From Udeniomyces pyricola (Eukaryota > Basidiomycota > Tremellomycetes > Cystofilobasidiales > Mrakiaceae), in contig BCIK01000001.1 in assembly GCA_039545295.1 (NCBI GenBank), forward strand, positions 62,001 to 126,000: 64,000 bases of DNA. The letters run 5' to 3'. The notes beneath the pieces were generated by a model that worked only from the letters and a program-made list of their open reading frames with translations, had not been told where the DNA came from and ran no database searches. Below are positions 12,210-23,332 of this stretch, piece by piece. Each line of letters opens with the position of its first letter. Position 1 is the first letter of the stretch. The translations under genes were made by a program, and so were the position numbers.

Positions 12210-15200
12210 CTAAGCCAACAGCAACTTCTGAGTTTCTTCTCCTCCTTCTCCAAGCCACCTCTTGAGCGTGATAGTATACCTCCTCTGACCGCCAATCTTC
12301 TTGGCGGCGGTGGCGTCGTCGTCCGTCTCGTTGAGCCACCTCCATCGAATCCACTGCCCCTCACAGATGACTTCCAATCGGTCGGTATCCGATAAAGAGG
12401 CCGACGCCGTTTGGAGCGTCACTTCGAACCGAACGTCGAGCCGCGCAAAGAGAGCCGTCGAATCATCCATCGTCGTGAAGCGAGTCAGGCCAAGAGAAGG
12501 ATGAGGGTCTGGGAATCAGGACCGAGAAGAAAACAAGGCGCGAAAAGCGGGTGGGCTTCGTCAGATACGCGTGAAGCATGAAAGCAAATCAGAAGGAAAA
12601 GAGAACGAGAGAGAGAGAGAGAGAAAACCCTATCATTCACCTTGCTCTCCAAGCAGCCTCACATGCGACTTCAACGTCGTCCTAGTAAAACTCATGACGT
12701 GAGAATCCTTCCCGACCTCCAACTCATCCTTGGGTTCCTTCTCTTTGATCTTCCCTTGGTCTTCACCCGCTGCGACCCTCGAGACGACCGTCGCGGCGAA
12801 ATGGATGTATGGCACATACATCTCGCTCCATTGGCTCGGGTTGCGTTCCGCCTGGAGGCGCTTGGCACTCGCGGCGGTGAACGTCTCTTCGATGGAAGCA
12901 TGGTAGGTGGCATGCTTGATGGAGAACTCAGAGTTCTTGAGCGTCCCGATGAGGGATGCAGGATAAGGACGACAAAAAGCGCGAACGGCTCGCGCGCCGT
13001 GGGTGAGGAGAGAGAGGACGTCTTTAGGATCGGACCCGGGCGGGTGGAGAGTGCGATAATCCGTAAGAGAGAAGATGGAGAGGTCTTCGCCATTCTTTTG
13101 GAATTAAAAGGAAAAACACACAAAAAAGAACAAGAACGGGATGTCAGTCAAGACGCATCATCTCTTCCATCGTCTCAGAAGAACACAACGAGAAACCAAA
13201 GTCCAGCAGCTAGCCCAGCGGCTCATGCTTGAGTCAGCTTCCATTTTTTTATTTTTTTATTTTTTTTTATTTTTCTTCAACTTACCCAACCATCTCCTAG
13301 CTCGGATGTATTTCCCGGCTCGTAGCCCCAAAGGAAGTAGCCCAGCGAGTTGCTGCCTTCCGTCGCGTTGAGGCTCGTATCGAGAGCGGCTTCCTGGCTG
13401 CGGTAACCACGTTCGCTCCCACCTTTGGCGAGGAAACCAAACAGTTTGTCGTCGTGCTTCATATCGAACGGGATCCCGATCTCTCCAATGACACTAAAAA
13501 ATCAAACCGCCCGAAGGATCGTTGAAGAGGAATGATGAGCAAGGAAACAACAGGCTTAGATCAGACTTGCTTTCTGCTTCGTCAGGTTAAAAAAGCGCTA
13601 GACGGTAAAGATATACCTAGGGTATGTATGTGATCCACCTTGGGAGGGTGTCGAAAAGCCCTGTAGTATTGGGAAAAACCAAGCACGTTGAGCGATCGCC
13701 TTCCACAGAGACACAGGTTAGAAAACAGCCGTGCGACCTACCTTGGACGGATCCGTGTCGGATGCATGCGTGAGCGAACCTAGCTGATCCTGCCTAGTAA
13801 CCATGGAAATGATATTAGCGGGATCAGTGATGAGCTAGATGGGAGATTTCAGCCTGGGGACGAGACACCAAAAAAAAAATTGATTTAAACGAACATGCTG
13901 CTCCTGATGGATCCGAGCCCGAACTTGGCCGCCCGTAGTTTAGACACAGTCTTACGTACGAGGCCAACCTGTAGAGCAACAGAAACGATCCAGTAAGATC
14001 GTAAGACCAAAAGTCAGCTGCCGGCGCTAGGCGTGAGACTTCATGCACAAGTCCCATTGAGGTGCCCTACCGAGTCGGCGTTGAAGCTATGGAAACGCTT
14101 GTTGAGTAGAGTGAGGCCGTCCTGGTTTCCAGGGTAGACATACGGGGGAAGCAACCATTTAGTATATGCGTAATGCTACCGCTCAAACAGCGCACAAAGG
14201 AAGCATCTCACGTAGTAGTGAGGTGAGAGGCAGACCCGACCCTGCTCGTCGCCCTCACTCAAAGCGGGAGGCTCGGAAAAGACCGGTGGATTGACAAACG
14301 CGATTGCTCGTGGGTGGGCTTGTCGTATGCGGCTGTTCCAAGCTCTATGAAATGAAGCGAGGGTATCCTGATGAGACACCCGTATGCTGGTAAGAGAGAA
14401 CAGAGATCGGACCATATCTAAGGGTGACTTACCTCCAATGAGGGACCCAGTGGTCTTGGAGGAAATCGACCCGATCAGAGTTTCGATCGCTCGGGTTCTT
14501 TCTCGAAAAGTAGTCTGGCTCCAGAACAATACCGGTCGGGGTCGACCATCTGAGCGTGAACGCACAAAAGACAAGGAAGAAATAAAAATAAAAACAAATG
14601 CATCAGATCAAGGTCTGAAACCTTCCTCTGCAGGTACACACCTCAAGGAGCTACCACTGATGGAAAAACTCACACGCCATTAAGAGCCCAAGCGCACGTG
14701 CCGAGCGTCCAGCCATCGTCACGCTTCCAACCCCAACGGGAGACCCCTCCTGGCTCTTTCTCTGGGGCGAGCCAACACCGAACTCCTTGAGGATCAATCG
14801 TCACCTTACCCGTCTTGCTTGAACCCGTCATGCCAAAGCCATAGGTATCGACCGTCATCTCCTCGCCCATGCCCATCCGAAGCGTTTGGATCAGACTGGG
14901 GGTAGGTCCCTTGCGGAAGGTTTGCTCTTCGGCAACGATGTTGAGGTCGGGAAGGGCTATGAATCCCGAGGAGGGTTCGTTCAGCGAGTCCCAGCCGATG
15001 ACACAGACATCGAGGAGGTCACCTTCTTGAGCGAGTCGATCTGCCAGGCTGAGCACATCAGACAAGGAAGACAGAGTTCGAGTCAGCTGACCACGTCGCT
15101 GCTTTTTCCTTCGGGCGTTTAGCAGGTGATACGCAATCTGCTCACTGGCCGAAGGCATCGAGCATGTGCTGTAAGACCAGGCAATCCCAGTTGGTCAGCT

Positions 15201-16565
15201 TAGTGCTCAGGTCCAAACACCTAGCAGAGGAGAGAGGATACAACTGACATCTTGCAGCCAGTCTTGAATGTTTTTGCCGTCGATGATGCATTTGGGAGCA
15301 TACGTCCGGCCGGCGAAGAACATGGTAAACGTAGTAAGGGCTGCCAGACGGAAGAGGTTCGTTTGCCACAGCTGATAAGCGATGGAAGGGAGAAAAAGAA
15401 TACCATGAAGTCTTTAATCTGGTGCTATCTGGATTTTATGATCGAGAATGTAGAAGAAAAAAAAGCGATAAGGATGCATATGGACTTACCATATCGGGCC
15501 AGTTCGCGACGTCCAGCTCTCCTTTACCGTCCTCACCCCTCCAGTTACCATGAATTAAGGCAGCTTGTGTCGCTTGAAATGCTTTCGGATCGAGCCCGCA
15601 CGCCTCCAACGCCCAGTAGGGAGCACCACTGCCTGCAAAATTTGAAAAATGCGAAGGGAGGGGAGGGGGGGGGGGGAGGGAGGAGATGACGCATCACTCG
15701 GACTTAGCAATCTATTATTCGATCCACAGCGTCATCGGCCGGGTCCGGTAAATCAGGATCAAGCAATGAAGGATACCTACCTCCAGTCACCCTAGAGAAG
15801 CTGTCCTGATGAGGATCTATGAAGACTCGGAAGCCATGTGACTTGAGGATGCGAAGAAGATCGACAAGAAAGTCGATGTATGCCTCGTCATACTTGCCGC
15901 TGTGGATGAAGGGATGTCGTTGAGAATGTCAGGCTGATGCACCCAAGTGGAAGAGTATAGATCGAGTGAGACGTTCTTACGGTCCGGCATGCTCCAAAGC
16001 CTCCCATGCCACTGCTAGCCTGACCGCTCGGAATCCCCATCTGAAAGAAAGGAAAAGGCAACGGGGCAAAAGGGAGAGGAAGAGTACGTCAGTAAATCAC
16101 GAACTTTCCTCCGCAACGGCATCGCGCACCAATTCCATCGACAACGACGATGAGTACTAAGATAAGCTTTTGACTGACGCTTCCAGCCTCGATACATGGA
16201 GCTCGGCCTCTTCGATTTGGAAAGGAGCTCCAACAAAGGTGAAGTCATTGGCCGTGTCTGGCTCGGAGGGCTTATCGAACGCGTAAGACGCGTTATGAGA
16301 CGGTTGATCGAGTGGCTGCTTGCCGGAAAGGTTGATGCCTCGAAGAAGGATTGTACGACCATGAGCATCCCTGCAGGTTGGAAGTGTATGATGAGTGAGT
16401 AAATGCTAACGATGCAAGGTATAGATGAGAAAAGAGCAAGGAACAAGGAAGGAGGCCCAACTGGAAAGCTCCTTGACGGGTGTGCAGAAGGTTAGGAAGA
16501 TCGTCCGATGTGTATGACTCATTGGGAACTGGCGGATCGTCAATGCTGGGATTAGGAACGGTCAT
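12210..16565 (-). CDS. GH5 (subfamily 12-type) glucosylceramidase/sterylglucosidase, EGCrP/Sgl1-like
   Basis: Glycoside hydrolase related to fungal endoglycoceramidase-related proteins, which remove glucose from glucosylceramide (EGCrP1) or sterylglucoside (EGCrP2/Sgl1). Seventeen exons: 16565-16462, 16370-16179, 16040-15981, 15899-15781, 15632-15490, 15371-15249, 15168-15146, 15048-14674, 14549-14433, 14344-14212, 14121-14071, 13968-13895, 13793-13742, 13660-13617, 13493-13286, 13094-12641, 12508-12210, giving 856 aa, close to known family members. Motifs in order: [49 protein letters not shown], acid/base Glu279 in [14 protein letters not shown], nucleophile Glu541 in [19 protein letters not shown] and a C-terminal beta-rich domain. 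No signal peptide is evident, as in cytosolic or vacuolar relatives. A 23-nt exon (15168-15146) carries HMLDAFG. An upstream in-frame ATG at 16649 is an alternative start. Whether ceramide or sterol glucoside is the substrate cannot be told from sequence. Confidence 0.9.
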
Positions 16566-17154
16566 GATCGTATACTGTAGGTCCTGATGGGGACGATCGA
16601 TGAAAGTAATAGGATGGTCGATGCGGTTGTGGGATCTGAGATGGTGCATAGCCGGCCAGGCATCGCTCCAGCCGACCAGTACGTGCGACACGAGCAAGCG
16701 ATTTATAATACAGTTCCCGCTCTCGTGTGACGTAATTTTGGCCAGTCGTTTTTTCTCAGACTGTATTATGCAACTGTAGGCTGATCGTTTCATATAAGAC
16801 CACATCCCCCTACAGTACTCAGGGCTAAAGAGTCGAAACCCTTTTTCAGATCGCATGTATCGGCGTCTGGTTCAGGGGAAAGTCAGCCTTGATGTGTACT
16901 AAATCGATCAATATGACCATATATATGTGGAAAAAATAAACTCAGGAAGAGATTGCATCTTCCAGATCGAGCATGCGTCTGATCGGCCGGTATGATAACC
17001 CTTGCCCGGCTTGCCCAAATTCAACTTTCGTTTGCATAGCAACGGATTTCCGAGCTGCGTCTCGCTGAGCTTGGTTGAGCGAGCCGACCGGCCTCTCCTA
17101 TCGATCCTATCACTCTTCGACGCGACACGTGTTTTCGACTTGCATCACCCCGAA
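16566..17154. promoter_or_regulatory. Divergent promoter region, GH5 hydrolase / TRM11
   Basis: About 590 bases between divergent start codons. It is more A/T-balanced than the coding sequence and includes TATATATG near 16920. No gene was seen in it; it should contain the promoters of both flanking genes. Confidence 0.45.
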
Positions 17155-20006
17155 ATGGACAATAGACAGTATCAGCTATACTACCTTACTTGGGCCACCG
17201 TTCATGGATCTTTCCGGTGAGGATTCAAGTCGCCAAGGTACACTCAACAAGTTCAAGCAGCTGATCCTCCGTGTTCTACCCAACCTCGTCCGACCCGCTT
17301 ACGCCAAATTCAGTTTGCCAGAGTTAGGTTCGTTCGCGCAAATATCAACGTGTTTACACTTTCAGGAGAACACGTCTTCCGAACGGATTCTCTACCGACC
17401 TTATTCTGAATTGGTGGTGTCGCTTACGTATCATCCCTACAGAGAGCGTCGCGAAGCTTCACAACTTCAACTTTCACCTTCCGCCCTTTTCGCCCGAGCT
17501 CATTGCTTCATACCAAGCCGAAGGTTGCGGACTTGACGAGGAATGGGATCTTGAAGGACGACCAGTTCTTGTTCTCGGTCTCGACAATCCCGAAGCTGCA
17601 ATGGCTATCGGACAGCGCCTCGTAGGAATCAGGTGCGTCCGAAGTTTATACCTCTTTGTTTAGCGTCTTTCAAGGGTTTATGCTCTCAGAGGATATGATG
17701 AATTGTGTAACGAGATTTGTCATTCACTTCCATATTACCCGGCTAATTTTTTGATTAGGTCGATACACAAGCTCTACTATCTTGCCCCATCAACAATCGC
17801 ACTCAATAATCTTCTCACACGCCTGCCTGCTACGGACGAGGCGCGGCCTTGGGTGACCGCGATCCCTCCGTGGGAACCATCGTCGCCTTCCGAACCTGTC
17901 AAATGGAGGTGGAGAATGGAAAGCTGGGGACGAGGTGTTGACATGGACCAACAGCAGTCAGTCGCTTGTCCTGTCCCGAACAACCATGAAGGCAATCCCA
18001 AAGCTGACGACCTTCTTGCTCGCCATGGTGAACTCGCACCTCAGGGCGACTCTCAAGAGTCTTTCCCACCTCGATATGGGAGGTTTGATTGAGCTCAAGA
18101 AACCTGACGTCGAACTGGGCATCTTTGAAGAGTTCCGTACACCAGAAACCGAATGGTCCGCTATCGCCCGGGGCATTCCTGTCGAGTCGCGACTGATCTT
18201 CTTTGGTATCCTCGTGAGTCTGGTCGTTCTGCAACAAGGACGTGATTTTCTGCCTTGTTTGTAATCCAGCTAATGGGTTGGCTTCTTTCTCCGATGTGCT
18301 TCTCAAGGTGACAAGTTCTCTAGCCCGGCCACTAGTCCAAAAATACTCACTCAAAACGCGGGCACACATCGGCAACACCTCAATGGACGCCGAAGTATCG
18401 CTATTGATGGCCAACCAAGCTCTGGCTCGCCCAGGATCGCTGGTATGGGATCCATTCGTCGGGTGAGTACATAATATGTGGCCTGGCCCTGTCTTGGTTT
18501 CTCATCTCTTGTATGCTTACAACACGGAATGCCCCTGGTATCGGTTTAACACAGTACTGGATCGATGATCCTCGTGTGTGCCGGGTTCGGCAGCCGAGTT
18601 TGGGGAAGCGATATTGATGGTCGACAGATGCGAGGGAAGAAGGCGCTAAAGGGAATGGGAGGTATGTCCCATTGTTTGTGGCTATGCGTTACATGCCTCT
18701 GTATCCCTACTCACCTACTCCTGGAATACTTCGATCTGATATCCATCAGCTCCTCCGGGCATTCACAAGTCAGGTCCGTGGGATTTCCGATTTTGCGCTC
18801 GCCATGCATCCTTGCCATTTGAACGAGACCAATCTTCTATCCTCTAAATTTCCCACCTTTGAACTTCGTCCTGCTTCTCTGATACGTTACGTGCCAACAG
18901 CCGCGCAATATGGTGTACAGGACCGAGTCGTTGACCTTCTCACGTGCGATGTGACCACCTTCACCCGCTCAAGAATCGAAGGGATGTTCGATGCCATCTG
19001 CACGGATCCACCTTATGGTGTGAGTACACCTTTTTTTTCCTTCCATGCCATTGCCTACACTCACCCAAGAGAAACCAACGCGCTGAAGATTGTTTGATTT
19101 ATTCCTATCTTGTCTGTCTGCTTACCAAAGGTCCGAGCGGGTGCTAAACGACTTGGCAGAAAAGATCCATCGCGTCAAAAGACCGCCCCATTCATCCTTC
19201 CACCGTAAGTTCCTTACGTCGCCACTCTCCCAAGGCCGTCACAGACAAGAGACTGACCTCAAAAGATCTGTCTTTTACGCGATGTTTATCTGCTCTTCCT
19301 CGGTTTTGACTCGTTAACAGTCACGACGCTAACGCAGGGATCGCTACGCATCTTCTTCCCGATTGTAAACACTCAAATCGCTCATCATGCACGATGATCA
19401 ACGTAATTATCCTGCTTATCATCCTGACCTATATTCTCGGTTTCTTTCGTTGTTTTGCAGACCTACCCCCTTTCCGACCCTATGAACTCATTCACCTCGC
19501 CAACGACCTCGTCCGGCTGGCCCGCTACGCTCTCAAACCAGGAGGTCGACTCGTCTTCTTCTTGCCCGTCGCGACCGAAGATTACACGCCAGTCGACATC
19601 CCTCGCGTCGAAGGCATGACACTCGTTGCCAACTCTGTCGAAGATTTCGGGAAATGGGCGAGACGTGCGTAATCGAAAAAAAAGGGGAAATCTTTTCCTG
19701 TGTTCTTGATGGTGTCTCTCTCTACCTTACCATGGTTTTTACACCCTTGAACTGATCCGTTCTGTTACCGAATTTTCCTCCTGTTGCCTTTCGTTTCCGA
19801 CCTTTGCTTATCCCCAAATTGTTTCTGCTCCAGGCCTCATCACGATGGAACGAGATCTCGGCTCGTCATCGATCCCACCGCCAACGTTTGACTCGGAAAC
19901 ACTCGCACCTTCGGAACTCGGTCACGAGGCCAAGCCCGAGGATTTCAGGGTCAAGTACTTCAACGCCTTCGTCAAGAAGGACTCACAAGATCAATCTGCC
20001 GAATGA
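17155..20006 (+). CDS. TRM11: tRNA (guanine(10)-N2)-methyltransferase catalytic subunit
   Basis: Methylates N2 of G10 in cytosolic tRNAs with SAM, acting with the zinc-finger activator Trm112. Twelve exons (17155-17216, 17314-17327, 17443-17632, 17759-17956, 18045-18213, 18308-18462, 18555-18661, 18901-19019, 19131-19204, 19321-19364, 19461-19664, 19834-20006) give 502 aa. The N-terminal THUMP-like part starts MDNRQYQLYYLTWAT and RLPELESVAKLHNFNF. The Rossmann methyltransferase domain has KTRAHIGNTSMDAEVSL, SAM motif I DPFVGTGS (259-266), acidic loop GSDID, and catalytic motif TDPPYGVRAGAKRLGRK (DPPYG 334-338), then PGGRLVFFLP. Exon 2 is only 14 nt yet restores the conserved LPELES motif. The small exon 10 (19321-19364) is the least certain; I chose it because it restores phase and an ATHL-like segment common in the family. 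The gene is divergent to the GH5 gene. Confidence 0.9.
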
Positions 20007-20698
20007 TGCAAGATTGAATGAACCATCCACGAAGAAAAAGGGGGAAAATAAAGCTTGACTGAGCGGATGAGCATTTCAAGCAACATTGACGAACCAATGA
20101 AGGTTAGGCGCAAAAAAAAAGGCCATGTTTTCATTTTGCCAAGATGGGTTTGATGTTCTTTTTATCTTCTAGATGCTAGGCAATGGGATGTGGAGAAAGG
20201 CAGAGCGACGATTGGAAATGGGACATAGTTGTGGCGTGAGTATAGATGAGATGAACAAAAACCAAAAAGATCGAGAGAGAAAAAGGTGAAAAGAAGAAAG
20301 AAAGAAAGAAGAAAAAAAAGAAGAAGAAAAAACACGAAAGGGGATGAGGGAGGCAGAGAGTAAACAATGAACGAGGTTAAGAAACGCTGTGATATGGATG
20401 TGAAACAGCAGACCGCGTAAGCCCTTGAAAGAAGTGTAGAGGGAGAACAAAAGAGATGAAAGTGGGGGATGGCACGAATGGAAGCAAAAGAGAAGGGATA
20501 TAGGGGTTGAGAGGTAGGTACGATGCAAAACAACACGCAGAGCTGTTGAGGATGAAAGACGAGCGAAAGGAGCGATGATAGGCCGATTCAAGCAATTGGA
20601 GTGGATGGAAAGCGAGAAAGCGAATAAGATAGTGTAGGGAGAGGTGAGGAGATTGGAGAGGGAAAAAAAAAACAAGGTGCCCGGAACAGTTGATGAGC
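20007..20698. other. Convergent intergenic region, TRM11 / SUV3
   Basis: About 690 bases between converging stop codons. It is purine-rich on the plus strand with repeated GAAAG-type tracts around 20270-20345 and an A9 run near 20663. It holds the two 3' UTRs. Minus-strand open frames here are low-complexity Phe/Ser/Leu frames caused by composition, not genes. Confidence 0.45.
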
Positions 20699-23332
20699 CT
20701 AAGAGTCGAGACTAAGGGCATCAACCACACGCGTGTAAGTCTTGGATGCCTTGTGGTTGGGCTTGATGAAAGTAAAAGGGATTGCGTTGATCTCGGCTTC
20801 ATGGGCAGCTTGCTTTCGAGTAGCGATAGCGTCGAACGCCGCTTGCTGCTTGAGCTTCTCGAGCTTCTCGAGCTTCTTGCTCAACTCTTTCTTCTTCTCG
20901 GACGAACCCTCCTGTGGGGTAGTTTCCAGGCGGATCAGGCTGAGAACAAAGGAGAGGTTGAGCTCAATCTCGTCCTTGATGTGTCGAGCAGCGGTGGCAC
21001 CCTCGAATGTCAGAGGGAATCGATACGAAAGCCAGAGGTAAAGGATGGTGATTTTGTGAAGCGTTTCGAGACTTTGAAGTTGTTCCATCGTGAATTCGGG
21101 AAGGGGGGCACGTTTCTTGGAGTCAGCGTTCAGCCCTGAGACCACATCGAGCTCGCACGAGCGACGCTCTTTCGAAACGGTTTGGATGAGGTTCTTGAGA
21201 TTTGGGAGCTTCTTGCCAAGCTCGTGGAGGATCTGAACAAGGTCGACCTTGGCGCCTCGGAGGTGACTGATCGCAAAGAGCTGGAAGCACTGCGCGACGA
21301 TACCGCCGCTCTTGTCGCCAGGTAGGATTTCGACGGGCGCCAGGGAAAATGTAGCCTTCTCCTGATCAGTCAGGCCTGGGGCAACGGCTTCAATCTGGGT
21401 TCCGATCGAAGTGAGAGATTGAGGCGGGGAGAGTAGGTAGTTCCCTCCCGTTCGGATCAAATAAGGCAGTTGCCTGGCGAGATCCTCAGAGGTGGTCGAG
21501 GCATTCATCGCCCGTTTGAGCAGAGAAAGGTCCGAGACTTGGACTGCGAGGCGAGCTCGGTTGATAGTTGGCGGTTGGGAAGCGAGAACAGTCTCCATGT
21601 TGGGAAAATCGGCGTCCAGCAACGTCGTGACACTTCCCTCTACCCCGGAGCCGTGCTTGCCAAAGCGGCCGGCCCGGCCAGCAAGTTGCTTGAGCTGGGA
21701 TATACTGACGGGGGCAATCTCTGTGCCGTTGAACTTTTCGAGGGAGGAGAAGATGACACGTTTGATCTGGCTGCAAGGAGCAAGCCAGAAAATATGGGAC
21801 GCGACAGGCATGCGATCGTATGACATGTCAGTCAAAACCCTCGCCTTGAAAAATCCAAATACAATGAGGAGGAGTAAGGCCGCACCACACACTCACAGGT
21901 TGAGGCCCATACCAATGGCGTCTGTAGCAATGATGACGTCGTAGCCGCTATTTGGGTCGTTGAAAAGCTTCGCTTGGTCGGCTCGAGTCTCGGGGGGAAG
22001 GGCACCATAGGCGACAGCGCATTTCAGGTTCGTTGCGGCTTCGATAGCCGTCTTGAGAGCGAAAACCTGCTTTTTCGACCATGCAATGACGCAGTCTCCC
22101 TTCTCGACCTTGCTCCAATCTCCTTTGAGGCTTGAATCAGCCACTTTGAGGCCTGAGAGACGAGAGTAATTGTTGACAATAACGGTTTCGCCAAGGGCCG
22201 TCATCATACGCTGGACAAGCCCGACGACAGTGGCTTCGCCGCAAAGGTGAACGTGACTGGCGCCCGAGCCAAGGAGGGCATCCGTCCAACCTCCACCTCG
22301 CATAGGATCGGCAATCATCTGGATCTCATCAAAGACGGCCACGTCGAGTTCCTGGTTTGATTGGGCGACCATCTCGATCGTTGCGCTCGAGAGCGGAGCG
22401 TCCGGGTCGACGATTCGAACCTCTTCACCCGTCATCAGGTTGCATGCTCGACCCTTGCCCTCCGTAAGACCACCGACGGTTCCTCGGTTTGTTCGTTCCC
22501 AAATTTCATGGGCAAGCAATCGCAATGGGCCAGCAAACGTGCCTCTAGTGGATTTGACGAGAGCGACCATCGCGTTGTAAGTCTTGCCACTGTTGGTCGG
22601 TCCGACGTGAAGGTGGATCGTTCTTGCGCGAGACCTTGCGGTCGAGAAGCGTTCGGCCGGGTACCGATAGTCTCCGATGATGGCAAGTCGGGCGAGATGC
22701 CGGACGGCGTCGATATAGGTAGGAGAGATGGACTTGGGCGCTTGGTCCGAAACGGAAGTAAGGGTTCTCAAACGCTCGGCCTCATCCGTGGCCCAAGTGA
22801 GGAGACGATGAACGATGACGAGGGTCGGGAGGTCCACAAGCTTGACACGGCGGTCTACGTCCTCGACGGCGACCAAGTCCCACTTGATCGAATCAATGTC
22901 CCACAAGTCCTTCCACGCATCTCCAGCATCAGCTGCTAGTTCTGGTCGAATCGCCGAGATAAAGGCTTCCATGACGGCTTGCGTGTCTGATTGAGGAACG
23001 CCAACGGCGACAAGTCGCTCTCTGAGCTGCTTAGGAGGGTATACAAGGTGAGAATCCAGCAGGGTTCGGAGCTCTTCCGGTCGCATCGGGCCCAGGAATG
23101 GCGAACCCGTAGGACCAAATTCGAGATCGGCGTCGGGATCGATAGAAGTCGCTTGGGAAACTGGGGTGGTAGAGAATGAACGGCGAGCCGCAGGTGAAAT
23201 CGAGGCGGACGAATGCATGGAGCGAAGCTGAGAGGAGGTCGTGGTAACGGTTGGCGATAGAAGGCTAGAGACAGGTGATAGGGCAGCTTGCGAGGATTTG
23301 GGTGTCGCACTGCGAGCGGAGAGGGCGCTCAT
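20699..23332 (-). CDS. SUV3: Mitochondrial ATP-dependent RNA helicase SUV3 (in frame with upstream MTO1)
   Basis: DExH-box helicase that unwinds RNA for mitochondrial RNA decay (degradosome with an exoribonuclease) and intron turnover. Two exons, 23332-21897 and 21770-20699, give 835 aa counted from the ATG at 23332. A transit-peptide-like region includes AARRSFSTTPVSQ (about 48-60); a second ATG at 23218 would begin just before it. Helicase motifs: Walker A GPTNSGKT (244-251), DEIQ (335-338), LCGEATV, VAYGALPPETR, IATDAIGMGLNL across the intron, and QLAGRAGR (507-514). The C-terminal SUV3 domain follows, with a Lys/Glu-rich coiled-coil near the end. No stop codon separates this frame from the last MTO1 exon (23383-23333), so the sequence also predicts an MTO1-SUV3 fusion. 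Family identity is certain; the true start is not. Confidence 0.9.

Noticed and set aside
17957..18044. Apparent frameshift in TRM11 between ESWGRGVDMDQQ and the next block
   Set aside because: A normal GTCAGT...CTCAG intron explains it and restores the conserved frame.
20162..20802. Long minus-strand frames rich in Phe, Ser and Leu between TRM11 and SUV3
   Set aside because: They come from GA-rich repeats read on the other strand, overlap each other and the SUV3 3' end, and resemble no protein.
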